DNA from: Hyphobacterium sp. CCMP332
Lineage (GTDB): Bacteria > Bacteroidota > Bacteroidia > Cytophagales > CCMP332
Length of the DNA stretch: 64,000 nucleotides
Assembly: GCA_014323545.1 (NCBI GenBank)
Contig: CP058647.1
Coordinates: 502,001-566,000, forward strand
Direction of reading: 5' to 3'
The notes below the pieces were generated by a model. The model made no database searches. It was not told the origin of the DNA and was given only the letters and a program-made list of their open reading frames with translations. The position numbers were made by a program, and so were the translations under genes. How positions within the stretch are numbered: position 1 is the first letter of the stretch; the number at the start of each line of letters is the position of its first letter. Positions 26,923-34,925 of the stretch are shown piece by piece.

Positions 26923-28544
26923 GTTTGAATTACACCAACGTTATATTTTTCGACTTTCTTGTGATTTGCAGCTTCTATACCCATCGATATTACTTTTCGA
27001 GTTTCAAGCGGATCTATAATTCCATCCACCCATAACCGCGAAGCTGCATAATATGGAGATAGCTGCTCAAAATATTTGTCCTGAATATCTTTTAACAGTT
27101 TTTCTTCAGTTTTCTTGTCTATTGTTTCGCCTTTGGCTTTTAAGGATGATACTTTGATTTGAAGCAGTGTTTTTGCTGCACTTGCACCGCTCATAACTGC
27201 CATTTGAGCGCTTGGCCATGCATATATCAATCTGGGGTCATAAGCTTTTCCACACATGGCATAATTTCCTGCTCCATATGAATTACCTAAAATAAAAGTG
27301 AATTTCGGAACAACTGAATTGGACATGGCACTTACCATTTTTGCCCCGTCTTTAATAATCCCCCCATGTTCTGCTCTGCTTCCTACCATAAATCCTGAAA
27401 CATCCTGTAAAAAAACAAGTGGAATCTTTTTCTGGTTGCAATTCATTATAAATCGAGCAGCTTTATCCGCAGAATCAGAATATATCACTCCACCCATCTG
27501 CATTTCGCCCTTTTTATTTTTCACAATTTTTCGCTGATTGGCTACTATTCCTACAGCCCAGCCATCAACTCGCGCCAGACCACAAATGATCGATTGTCCA
27601 TATAGTTTTTTATACTCTTCAAATTCTGAATCATCAATTAAGCGTTCTATGATGTCCATCATATCATAAGGTTTTACCCTGTCGGCCGGCATGATACCGT
27701 AAATATCTTCTGCTTTTTTCTTAGGTTCTGAGCTCTTTTTCCTGCTAAAACCCGCATTTTCCGATTCTCCAATTTTATCAAAAATATTTCGAATTGAATC
27801 GAGGCAAGTTTTATCATCAGGGTGTTTGTAATCAGTTACTCCTGAAATTTCACAATGCGTGCTCGCACCCCCCAGTGTTTCATTGTCAATATCTTCACCG
27901 ATTGCAGCTTTTACCAGATATGAACCGGCGAGAAATATAGATCCGGTACCTTCAACAATCATCGCTTCATCGGACATAATCGGTAAATAAGCCCCGCCCG
28001 CTACACATGAGCCCATAATTGCTGCAATCTGAACAATACCCTTGCTGCTCATTATTGCATTATTTCTAAACATTCTTCCAAAATGTTCTTTATCAGGAAA
28101 TATTTCATCCTGCATTGGTAAGTACACACCTGCACTGTCCACTAAGTAAACAATCGGTAAATTATTTTCTATGGAAATTTCCTGTGCCCTCAGGTTCTTT
28201 TTAGCAGTAATTGGAAACCAGGCACCCGCTTTCACTGTAGCATCATTGGCAACAATTACACTTTGTTTTCCTTGAATGTAACCGATTCCCGTTATAACAC
28301 CTCCACTTGGGCAACCCCCATGTTCTTCATACATCCCCTCACCGGCGAATTCACCTATTTCAAGAAACTCACTTTTATCATCAATCAAATAATCTATTCT
28401 TTCCCTGGCAGTAAGTTTACCTTTTTGGTGTTGCTTTTCAATTTTCTTTTCACCACCACCCAGATGAACTTTTTTGCGCTTTTGTTTCAAATCGTGAATC
28501 AAAAGTTTCAATGAGTCTTCGTTTTTATTAAAATTGATGTCCAT
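26919..28544 (-). CDS. Acyl-CoA carboxylase beta (carboxyltransferase) subunit
   Basis: 541 residues from the ATG at 28542-28544 (an in-frame TTG nine codons upstream is less likely). Biotin-dependent carboxyltransferase features are 'KLTARERIDYLIDD', 'VIVANDATVKAGAWFPIT', 'IMGSCVAGGAYLPIMSDE', 'ETLGGASTHCEISGVTDY' and 'SYGAGNYAMCGKAYDPRLIY'. 'FPDKEHFGRMF' and the overall layout resemble methylcrotonyl-CoA carboxylase beta more than propionyl-CoA carboxylase, but substrate assignment from sequence alone is uncertain. No biotin-carboxylase subunit gene is adjacent, so the alpha partner must be elsewhere. Confidence 0.85.
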   Translation of the reverse strand: MDINFNKNEDSLKLLIHDLKQKRKKVHLGGGEKKIEKQHQKGKLTARERIDYLIDDKSEFLEIGEFAGEGMYEEHGGCPSGGVITGIGYIQGKQSVIVANDATVKAGAWFPITAKKNLRAQEISIENNLPIVYLVDSAGVYLPMQDEIFPDKEHFGRMFRNNAIMSSKGIVQIAAIMGSCVAGGAYLPIMSDEAMIVEGTGSIFLAGSYLVKAAIGEDIDNETLGGASTHCEISGVTDYKHPDDKTCLDSIRNIFDKIGESENAGFSRKKSSEPKKKAEDIYGIMPADRVKPYDMMDIIERLIDDSEFEEYKKLYGQSIICGLARVDGWAVGIVANQRKIVKNKKGEMQMGGVIYSDSADKAARFIMNCNQKKIPLVFLQDVSGFMVGSRAEHGGIIKDGAKMVSAMSNSVVPKFTFILGNSYGAGNYAMCGKAYDPRLIYAWPSAQMAVMSGASAAKTLLQIKVSSLKAKGETIDKKTEEKLLKDIQDKYFEQLSPYYAASRLWVDGIIDPLETRKVISMGIEAANHKKVEKYNVGVIQT

Positions 28545-28598
28545 ACTTCCAAAAATAGAAATGAGTGACAAATAATATTCATTTCTTTAATTTATTTC

Positions 28599-28615
28599 AT
28601 TTTGAAATTCAAAAT
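28599..28615. repeat. 17-bp perfect palindrome in a divergent promoter region
   Basis: ATTTTGAA (28599-28606), one central base, then TTCAAAAT (28608-28615) form an exact inverted repeat. It lies between the divergent carboxylase gene (start 28544) and the acidic-protein gene (start 28734). The size and symmetry suit a homodimeric repressor operator. No regulator gene is adjacent. Confidence 0.45.
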
Positions 28616-28733
28616 CGATTAATGAAGCTGATTCTATCTTATTTTTGACAAAAAAATCTAAAATTTAATTTCAGAGGCTTGATTTATATAGATTTTATTT
28701 TGTTTTTTCAACATTGAAATCCATAATGTTAAA

Positions 28734-29156
28734 ATGGACAAAAAAAGAATTGTAAAAGATTACGACAAACTTCCTGAGGATGTATTGGTCAGACTAAAAC
28801 AAAAATATCCTTATGGTTATGCTGATAATCTAGTATCGTTTGTCAATAAAGAGGGCAACAAGGTTAGCGCATTGCCATTTGAAACGGAAGAAATTTACTA
28901 TCTCATTAGAATGACTATCTCACAGGCCAACAAAATTATCGAGGACGATGATGATTACGATAAGGATGGAAATTTAAAAGAGGAATTTGCACTGAACATC
29001 GCTGATTCTGATTTTGAAGATTCTGAGAAAGGTGAGGAGGAGGACAATGAAGATGATGATAGTATAAGTGTAAGACTGAAAAAAAAGAAAAACAGTGATG
29101 GAGATGATTTTGATGATGAAGATGATGATCCTTCGGAATCTCCTGACTATTATTAA
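28734..29156 (+). CDS. Conserved hypothetical protein with very acidic C-terminus
   Basis: 140 residues. The first 70 form a compact conserved domain ('KRIVKDYDKLPEDVLVRLKQ', 'KYPYGYADNLVSFVNKEG', 'VSALPFETEEIYYLIRMT'). The second half is dominated by Asp and Glu with a short basic island 'VRLKKKKN'. Homologous N-terminal domains are common in Bacteroidota without known function, and some databases carry the label 'DNA primase' for them without support. Acidic tails of this kind suggest a nucleic-acid mimic or a chaperone-like interaction. The 3' end overlaps the convergent aldo/keto reductase gene by four bases. Confidence 0.75.
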   Translation: MDKKRIVKDYDKLPEDVLVRLKQKYPYGYADNLVSFVNKEGNKVSALPFETEEIYYLIRMTISQANKIIEDDDDYDKDGNLKEEFALNIADSDFEDSEKGEEEDNEDDDSISVRLKKKKNSDGDDFDDEDDDPSESPDYY

Positions 29157-30148
29157 TCTGTCAGTTTTAATTGTGATAGTTCCTGATCAATGATTTGAAT
29201 TTCTGCTTCACTTAAATTAAAGTCAAGTGATTTAATGTTTTGTTCAACCTGTGCAGAATTTCTTCCTCCCAACAAGGTGCATGTAATACCTTTCTGCTTA
29301 ATGGTCCAATTAATAACTAGCTGACTTAAAGACATTCCATGATCGTTTGCAATCGGCTGAACTTTACCGAGAAATGCATTAATTTTTTCACGGTTTTCAG
29401 GCTGAAACCACTTAGTATCCTTTCGATGATCGTCTTCATCCCAGTTTATTTTTCCTCTGTATTTACCGGTTAATATTCCTCTTTGCAAAGGACTGTAAGC
29501 AAGAATTCCAATATTCTGTTCCATGCAAAATGGAACCATATCTTTTTCGATGTCTCTTTCAAGCATACTGTATGAAAGCTGATTTGAAAGTACAGGAAAA
29601 TGATTGACGGCTTTCTTAAGCTGCTCCAAATTATAATTACTAACAGCCCCTTCCCGTATTTTACCTTGAGTTTTTAGTAATTCCATAGCTTCCATTGTCT
29701 CGGAAATATCGGTAGTTGGATCGGGCCTATGGACTTGATAAAGATCAATATAATCTGTTTGCAATCTTTTTAAACTTGCCTCACATTCTTCGATGACACC
29801 GTCTTTGCCTGAATACAAGTAAACATCCAGATCCTGACCATTGTGAGATCCGGTAAAATAAAATTTGCCCTTTTTGATATTCCAATTGATCCCAAATTTG
29901 GTTAGTATTCTTAAGTGATCCCGTCTCCCTCTGTTTTTAATTACTTTACCAATAATTTCTTCGCTTTTTCCATAGCCGTAAATTGGTGCAGTATCAATGG
30001 TCACAAGTTCATTATCGATGGCAGCACAAATTGCATCAAAAGAATCCTTTTCATCATTGCCACCCCAGGCGGCTCCACCTATAGCCCATGCTCCGAAAGC
30101 AATTGGATTTATATCTAAATCCGAGTTTCCAAGCTTAATCAAATCCAT
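29153..30148 (-). CDS. Aldo/keto reductase
   Basis: 331 residues of a TIM-barrel AKR. The catalytic residues are Asp and Tyr in 'TIDTAPIYGYGKSEEIIG', Lys in 'LRILTKFG' and His in 'DLYQVHRPDP'. NADPH-binding elements appear in 'AYSPLQRGILTGKYRG' and near 'LLGGRNSAQVEQN'. It belongs to the YajO/Tas-like group acting on aldehydes or ketones. It stands alone, divergent from the PAP2 gene. Substrate unknown. Confidence 0.9.
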   Translation of the reverse strand: MDLIKLGNSDLDINPIAFGAWAIGGAAWGGNDEKDSFDAICAAIDNELVTIDTAPIYGYGKSEEIIGKVIKNRGRRDHLRILTKFGINWNIKKGKFYFTGSHNGQDLDVYLYSGKDGVIEECEASLKRLQTDYIDLYQVHRPDPTTDISETMEAMELLKTQGKIREGAVSNYNLEQLKKAVNHFPVLSNQLSYSMLERDIEKDMVPFCMEQNIGILAYSPLQRGILTGKYRGKINWDEDDHRKDTKWFQPENREKINAFLGKVQPIANDHGMSLSQLVINWTIKQKGITCTLLGGRNSAQVEQNIKSLDFNLSEAEIQIIDQELSQLKLTD

Positions 30149-30204
30149 AGCGTGAAATTAACAATCCCTTAGTATATCTATACAAATTTTGATATTTGCA
30201 TGTC

Positions 30205-30861
30205 ATGAACATGGATAAACAATCTTTTAATCTCGATTTCAAAAGCCAGAACATATTATTTATCAGCATGATAGCTTTTTTTGTCCTTGGAGCATTGCTT
30301 ATGTTCATAAAAAGTAATAAGGAGATTTTTCTTATTTTAAATGGAGATCTGGGTGTGTTTATTGACCAATTTTTTAGGTATGCCACCTATCTTGGAGATG
30401 GAATTTTTTATGCGGTCATTTTTATACTTTTATTATTCATTAGGTATGGTTATGCGCTTGACTTTGCTTTTTCTGCGGGTGTTTCTACCCTCTTTGTTCA
30501 GTCGGGAAAGCGCTTGATTTTTGCGGATGCTAAAAGACCATTGTCAGAATTGGGTTCTGAATTGGTCCATTTAGTTGAAGGCGTTGATGTACACATGGCC
30601 AGAAGCTTTCCATCAGGACATTCAACTTCCGCCATGTTAATTTTCTTTTTTTTAGCACTGATAGTCAAAAATAAGTTTCTGAAGTTTTTAATGCTTGTAT
30701 TGGCATTTTTGGGAGGCTATTCCAGGATTTATTTAAGTCAACATTATTTTAAGGACGTTTATGCCGGTTTTGCAATTGCAATACTGAGTATATTGGTTAT
30801 TGCAATAGTCAGAAATAAAATCGGAGAACCGATTTGGTACAGAAAAAAATTTCGGTTTTAG
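30205..30861 (+). CDS. PAP2 family membrane phosphatase
   Basis: 218 residues from ATG 30205 (ATG 30211 is an alternative; the frame also opens at TTG 30196). The three PAP2 motifs are present: 'KRLIFADAKRP' (KxxxxxxRP), 'PSGHS' and 'SRIYLSQHYFKDVYAG' (SRxxxxxHxxxD). About six membrane segments surround them. Such enzymes dephosphorylate undecaprenyl pyrophosphate or other lipid phosphates on the outer face of the inner membrane; which one is not determinable here. It is convergent with the DUF4296 gene. Confidence 0.88.
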   Translation: MNMDKQSFNLDFKSQNILFISMIAFFVLGALLMFIKSNKEIFLILNGDLGVFIDQFFRYATYLGDGIFYAVIFILLLFIRYGYALDFAFSAGVSTLFVQSGKRLIFADAKRPLSELGSELVHLVEGVDVHMARSFPSGHSTSAMLIFFFLALIVKNKFLKFLMLVLAFLGGYSRIYLSQHYFKDVYAGFAIAILSILVIAIVRNKIGEPIWYRKKFRF

Positions 30862-31208
30862 TTATTTTCATGTTTGTCCTTTTCCGCTGATCTTAAATTT
30901 AAACTGTCAAGGACCGTCTCATATATTTTATCAAGCTCTTTAATATTTTCAGCATAGTAATGCATACTTGAATTAAACTGTGCGGAATCAATCTCATACT
31001 TCTCATAAATATTGGATTCCAGATATTTGTAATAGCTCAGAGCTGAATCCATGGGTAGTTTTGCCTGATTCACTTTGGCCTCGGCGATATGAATATCTAC
31101 AAGAATATTTGTCATTTTACTTTTTTCAATAATTCCTTCTTTATTAGTCTGCCCTTCATTACAAGACAGGAAAAAAATAATTCCTATAGCCAATAAAGCA
31201 CTCTTCAT
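30858..31208 (-). CDS. DUF4296 lipoprotein
   Basis: 116 residues from ATG 31206-31208, which overlaps the DUF423 stop (ATGA). A lipoprotein signal ends in 'FFLSC' with the lipidation Cys at about residue 16. DUF4296 sequence follows ('MTNILVDIHIAEAKVNQAKL' and 'ALSYYKYLESNIYEKYEID'), a helical domain found in Bacteroidota lipoproteins of unknown function. It is the last gene of the PLPBP-DUF423-DUF4296 operon. Confidence 0.82.
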   Translation of the reverse strand: MKSALLAIGIIFFLSCNEGQTNKEGIIEKSKMTNILVDIHIAEAKVNQAKLPMDSALSYYKYLESNIYEKYEIDSAQFNSSMHYYAENIKELDKIYETVLDSLNLRSAEKDKHENN

Positions 31209-31579
31209 TTCTTCAATAATTGATAAGTTAGTAATAACCACGCAAGAATAAACAATACACCACCAAAAGGTGTAATGATTCCAATTTTAGATATTCCGCT
31301 TATAGCAAGTGCATAGAGAGAGCCTGAAAATAGTAGTAAGCCTGCGACAAAGCACCAATAAATCAATTTGATGTTCTCAATTTTAATTGAAGTATTTAGA
31401 ACAGATAAAATCAAAATTGACACCGCATGAAAAATGTGATAAATAACTGCAGTTTTATAAGTTTCAAGTTTTCCGTTACTCGTCAAGAGATTATTTAATG
31501 CATGTGCACCGAAAGCACCAAACACAACTGCTAAAGCACAAAATATGGCTCCTGTTACTGCTATATATTTTGTTTTCAT
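31205..31579 (-). CDS. DUF423 membrane protein
   Basis: 124 residues with four hydrophobic segments. The family signature is 'TGAIFCALAVVFGAFGAHAL', then 'YKTAVIYHIFHAVSILIL' with conserved His and 'ITPFGGVLFILAWLLL'. The ATG 31577-31579 overlaps the PLPBP stop (TGATG); a TTG one codon earlier is ignored. The family (E. coli YgdD) has no established function. Placement between PLPBP and a lipoprotein is an operon fact only. Confidence 0.88.
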   Translation of the reverse strand: MKTKYIAVTGAIFCALAVVFGAFGAHALNNLLTSNGKLETYKTAVIYHIFHAVSILILSVLNTSIKIENIKLIYWCFVAGLLLFSGSLYALAISGISKIGIITPFGGVLFILAWLLLTYQLLKK

Positions 31580-32256
31580 CAATTTCTTGCTCCAAATATT
31601 GTGCTTCCAATTCTTAACATATTGCTGCCATTTTTTAATGCAATCTGGTAGTCATGGCTCATTCCCATTGATAGGATATCCATGTTTAAATTAGGAAGAG
31701 TATAATCTTTCTTAATTGCATCAAATTTCTCTTTTAAATATCTAAACTCAGAATCTATGATTGATTGATCTTCAGTAAAAGTAGCCATGCCCATTAAGCC
31801 TTTGACATTGACATTTTTAAATTTTTCTAAATGATCATCTAAAATACCTTTCAGCTCATCCTCATCGAGTCCGTATTTTGTTTCTTCTTTTGCAATAAAC
31901 AATTGTAGTAAACAATCAATTATTTTGTCTTCCTTAAGTGCTTGTTTGTTGATTTCCTTCATCAGTCTCAAAGAATCTACGGAGTGTATCAAATGAACAA
32001 AAGGTATTATTAATTTGACTTTATTTCTCTGCAAATGTCCGATGAAATGCCAAAGGATGTCTTTGGGCAATTCCTCGAATTTAGGAAGCAATTCCTGAAC
32101 CTTATTTTCACCAAAATCCCTTTGCCCTGAATTATATGCTTCCATAACAAATTCATTTGGCTTTGTTTTACTAACAGCAACAAGGGTAAATTTATACGCT
32201 CTATTCTCTTTTTTAATTGATTGAATATTCTTGGCAATTTCTTCTTTTTGCGTCAT
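31579..32256 (-). CDS. PLP homeostasis protein (YggS/PLPBP family)
   Basis: 225 residues of the single-domain alanine-racemase-like barrel. The PLP Lys is in 'LVAVSKTKP', followed by 'RDFGENKVQELLPKF', 'WHFIGHLQRNKVK', 'IHSVDSLRLMKEI' and the phosphate-binding end 'LSMGMSHDYQIALKNGSNML'. The protein binds pyridoxal phosphate and buffers vitamin B6 and amino-acid metabolism; it has no confirmed enzyme activity. It is the first gene of a three-gene operon and divergent from rpsF. Confidence 0.93.
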   Translation of the reverse strand: MTQKEEIAKNIQSIKKENRAYKFTLVAVSKTKPNEFVMEAYNSGQRDFGENKVQELLPKFEELPKDILWHFIGHLQRNKVKLIIPFVHLIHSVDSLRLMKEINKQALKEDKIIDCLLQLFIAKEETKYGLDEDELKGILDDHLEKFKNVNVKGLMGMATFTEDQSIIDSEFRYLKEKFDAIKKDYTLPNLNMDILSMGMSHDYQIALKNGSNMLRIGSTIFGARN

Positions 32257-32321
32257 CTTTGATACCCGTTTATAGAATTAGAATAAAGATCAATAATAAC
32301 AATATGTTCTTAATAGTTTCT

Positions 32322-32352
32322 TTTGATTGTAAACAATTAATTTCTACATTTG
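32322..32352 (+). promoter_or_regulatory. Consensus Bacteroidota promoter of rpsF-rpsR-rplI
   Basis: TTTG (32322-32325), a 19-base spacer and TACATTTG (32345-32352) match TTTG-N19-TAnnTTTG at every fixed position. Transcription is predicted near 32358, leaving a leader of about 22 bases before the rpsF ATG. That is too short for the structured S6:S18-binding leader known from other phyla. Confidence 0.75.
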
Positions 32353-32379
32353 CACTCCCAAAAATTTGAGCAGCATTTT

Positions 32380-32745
32380 ATGGCCGTAACGAGATTTGAA
32401 ACAATATTTATAATGACTCCTGTTCTTTCAGAACAACAAATGAAAGAAACAGTGGAAAGATATCTTGCCTTTTTGAAAGAAAATAAGGCCAAAGTCATTC
32501 ACGAAGAGAACTGGGGACTAAGAAAATTAGCTTACCCAATTCAGCATAAATCAACTGGTTTTTACCAATTGGTAGAATTCGAATGCGAAGGTTCTATGAT
32601 TGAATCTTTGGAAGTTGAGTTTAGCCGGGATGAAGCAATAATGAGATTTCTTACTGTTAAACTTGATATAGACGGTATTAAGTACAACGAAAGAAGAAGA
32701 GAGAAGCAAAAAAATCTTGATCAGAAAAAAGCAGAAATACTATGA
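32380..32745 (+). CDS. rpsF: 30S ribosomal protein S6
   Basis: 121 residues from ATG 32380; the frame opens 10 codons earlier, but that region holds the promoter start site and S6 proteins begin near '[16 protein letters not shown]'. Typical S6 segments are '[20 protein letters not shown]', 'LVEFECEG' and '[14 protein letters not shown]'. S6 forms a heterodimer with S18 on the 30S platform, and rpsR follows with a four-base overlap (ATGA). Confidence 0.96.
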   Translation: MAVTRFETIFIMTPVLSEQQMKETVERYLAFLKENKAKVIHEENWGLRKLAYPIQHKSTGFYQLVEFECEGSMIESLEVEFSRDEAIMRFLTVKLDIDGIKYNERRREKQKNLDQKKAEIL

Positions 32746-32993
32746 CACTTGTCAATGAACCTATTAACCAGGAAAGAAAACGAAAAAAGTTCTGCTGGTT
32801 CAAAAAAAACAATATTCGATATATTGATTACAAGGACCCAAATTTCCTCTTGAAATTTGTGAATGAGCAGGGAAAAGTTACACCTAGGAGAATCACAGGC
32901 ACAAGCCTTAAGTATCAAAGAAAATTATCTACTGCGATAAAAAGAGCAAGACAACTTGCTTTATTACCTTATGTAGGAGATTCATTAAAATAA
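32742..32993 (+). CDS. rpsR: 30S ribosomal protein S18
   Basis: 83 residues, normal length. The conserved core reads '[20 protein letters not shown]', '[20 protein letters not shown]' and '[20 protein letters not shown]'. One Cys remains of the zinc-binding set, so this is the zinc-independent form. It overlaps rpsF by four bases and lies 6 bases ahead of rplI. Confidence 0.97.
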   Translation: MTLVNEPINQERKRKKFCWFKKNNIRYIDYKDPNFLLKFVNEQGKVTPRRITGTSLKYQRKLSTAIKRARQLALLPYVGDSLK

Positions 32994-32999
32994 TAGGCA

Positions 33000-33446
33000 A
33001 TGGAAATTATTTTAAAAGAAGATATTCAGGGATTAGGTTATAAAAATGACCTTATCGATGTAAAACCAGGATATGGAAGAAACTTTCTTATCCCTCAAGG
33101 TAAAGCGATCATAGCAAGTGAATCGAATAAAAAAGTCCTTGAAGAAAATCTAAAGCAAGCGGCTCATAAAATCGAAAAGGTTAGAAAAGAAGCAGAAGCT
33201 TTATCAGATAAAATTGGTGATGATGTAGTTACATTGAAGGCCAAAGTTGGAGAGAAAGGTAAAATATTTGGTGCTATCACTACCTTGCAGGTAGCAGATG
33301 CCTTAAAAGAAAAAGGCATAGATATAGACAGAAAGAAAATTCAATTCAATGAAGACATTAAATTTGTAGGCGACTATACTGCTGTCATTGATTTGCATAA
33401 AGAAATTAAGCATAATCTAAAAATCTCGGTTATTGCGGAAGATTAA
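33000..33446 (+). CDS. rplI: 50S ribosomal protein L9
   Basis: 148 residues. The N-terminal domain 'MEIILKEDIQGLGYKNDLID' with 'VKPGYGRNFLIPQGKA' is the diagnostic L9 signature. A long central helix ('NLKQAAHKIEKVRKEAEAL') and the C-terminal domain ('GKIFGAITTLQVADALKEK') follow. It is the last gene of the ribosomal operon, with an intrinsic terminator 25 bases after the stop. Confidence 0.97.
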   Translation: MEIILKEDIQGLGYKNDLIDVKPGYGRNFLIPQGKAIIASESNKKVLEENLKQAAHKIEKVRKEAEALSDKIGDDVVTLKAKVGEKGKIFGAITTLQVADALKEKGIDIDRKKIQFNEDIKFVGDYTAVIDLHKEIKHNLKISVIAED

Positions 33447-33471
33447 TTTCTCAAGATAATTATTGATATTT

Positions 33472-33495
33472 AAAGGCGCATTAGCGCCTTTTTTT
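33472..33495 (+). terminator. Intrinsic terminator after rplI
   Basis: AAAGGCGC (33472-33479), loop ATTA (33480-33483) and GCGCCTTT (33484-33491) form an 8-bp stem followed by a T-run to 33495. The ATG of the next gene begins at 33496, the very next base. Confidence 0.85.
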
Positions 33496-34455
33496 ATGCA
33501 GTTTCGTACCGAATTAAAGTATCCTAAATCAAAATGGGACATTGATTATAATTCCAAAATAATCTCTGTCGGATCTTGCTTTTCGACAAATATAACTGAG
33601 CGGATGTCTGAATTACAATTCGACATTGTCAATAATCCCTACGGTACATTTTACAATCCAATTTCAATTTTCAGAGCTCTTAATTATACAGAATTAGATT
33701 TTGAGAATACATTTATAGAGAGAGATGGCCAATGGATGAGCTTTTTATCTCATTCCGATATTTCAGCTAATGATAGAACAAGCTTAACCTCTCTTTTAAA
33801 GGACCGGCTTAAATTTCTAAATCAAAAAATCAAGTCTGCTGATTATCTAATTTTAACACTGGGCTCAGCAAAGATCTATACGCATAAAAAAACAGATTTG
33901 ATAGTGGCTAATTGTCACAAAGTTTCTCAAAATGAATTTGATTCGCGAATTCTAACAGTAAAAGAAATTACGCAGGCATTTCGCTCAATGCACAGCCAAT
34001 TGAGTAAAATAAAGCCGGAAGTTAAAGTTATTATTACAGTAAGCCCTGTTCGCTATTTAGCAGATGGATTTGAACAAAATAGCATCAGCAAAGCCATGTT
34101 AATTGCATCAGTCCATGAGATATTAAACGAATTTGACAATGTTGAATATTTCCCTGCTTATGAATTGGTTTTAGATGATCTTCGGGATTACAGGTTTTAC
34201 AATGAAGACCTGATCCATCCAAATTCAATTGCTGTCAATTATGTATTTCAAAAATTTAGCGAATCATATTTTAATGATTCAACGAAACAGATTGCACATA
34301 AAGTTTATAAGATAAACAAAGCCTTAAATCATATACCATTTAACAGAGATGCTGATTCCTACAAAAAATTCCTAATTGATCTTAAAGTCAAAATTGATGA
34401 AATCTCAAATCATGTTGACACTACTCATTTTAAAGAAAGGTTGGCAGAGAAATGA
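33496..34455 (+). CDS. GSCFA domain protein (SGNH-like)
   Basis: 319 residues from ATG 33496. The name-giving motif 'VGSCFSTNITERM' is at residues 25-37, with the Ser of an SGNH-hydrolase-like active site in 'GSC'. 'NNPYGTFYNPISIFRAL', 'LTLGSAKIY' and 'YFPAYELVLDDLRDYRFY' with 'DLIHPNSIAVNYVFQKF' (Asp and His) complete the family pattern. GSCFA proteins may act on acyl or carbohydrate esters, but no substrate is known. An earlier in-frame start at 33463 would put the upstream terminator inside the coding region and is rejected. Confidence 0.82.
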   Translation: MQFRTELKYPKSKWDIDYNSKIISVGSCFSTNITERMSELQFDIVNNPYGTFYNPISIFRALNYTELDFENTFIERDGQWMSFLSHSDISANDRTSLTSLLKDRLKFLNQKIKSADYLILTLGSAKIYTHKKTDLIVANCHKVSQNEFDSRILTVKEITQAFRSMHSQLSKIKPEVKVIITVSPVRYLADGFEQNSISKAMLIASVHEILNEFDNVEYFPAYELVLDDLRDYRFYNEDLIHPNSIAVNYVFQKFSESYFNDSTKQIAHKVYKINKALNHIPFNRDADSYKKFLIDLKVKIDEISNHVDTTHFKERLAEK

Positions 34456-34456
34456 G

Positions 34457-34756
34457 CTATTTAATATACTTTTCAAACAATGCTTTGCCCAGACCAATGG
34501 AAATTCTTGAGGATATTGGCTGAGTGACTGATTTTTCAGTTCTTAAAGCCTGGGAATCATTGGATTTTTTAAAAGAATCGGGATTTCCATTTTCCTCAAT
34601 TGCATCAACCGCTATTTCTTCTTTCTGACTGATATCGTTTCTTTCATCAGAAATATTAATTTGAAAAAAAGTGGATAAGGATTGTGAATAAGTAATTTTA
34701 CTCGATGTAAAAAATATTAATGAAAGAAAGGCCAGAGAAAAAAATGATTTTTTCAT
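34457..34756 (-). CDS. Small secreted hypothetical protein
   Basis: 99 residues from ATG 34754-34756 (an upstream in-frame start adds 10 polar residues before the signal peptide and is unlikely). Signal peptide about 1-24, ending 'SKITYSQ'. The remainder is polar, Ser/Asn/Glu-rich, without recognisable domain. It is convergent with the GSCFA gene (one-base gap) and divergent from the OmpA/PD40 gene. The start and signal peptide look genuine, but I cannot propose a role. Confidence 0.55.
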   Translation of the reverse strand: MKKSFFSLAFLSLIFFTSSKITYSQSLSTFFQINISDERNDISQKEEIAVDAIEENGNPDSFKKSNDSQALRTEKSVTQPISSRISIGLGKALFEKYIK

Positions 34757-34823
34757 ACTGAATAAATTCTTTTTCCTGTAAGACAATTCTTATACCAAAT
34801 TAATAACTATCTGTATATCTGTG

Positions 34824-34844
34824 TTTTATAAATATTTTATAAAA
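34824..34844. repeat. 21-bp all-AT inverted repeat
   Basis: TTTTATAAA (34824-34832) and TTTATAAAA (34836-34844) are exact reverse complements around TAT. It lies between divergent genes (starts 34756 and 34926). It may be an operator or simply an AT-rich promoter region; the all-AT composition weakens the case. Confidence 0.35.
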
Positions 34845-34925
34845 ATTAACAACAACTAAAATGTACGATTTGATACACTTATGCTCGGAACTGTACAAAT
34901 TGAAAGAACTATTTATAAACTTTGA

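Noticed and set aside
30172-30183. 12-base palindrome GTATATCTATAC between the aldo/keto reductase and PAP2 genes
   Set aside because: Five-base AT-rich arms in an AT-rich promoter interval are too easily found by chance.
32350-32379. Ten-codon N-terminal extension of rpsF
   Set aside because: It would begin inside the -7 box of the consensus promoter.
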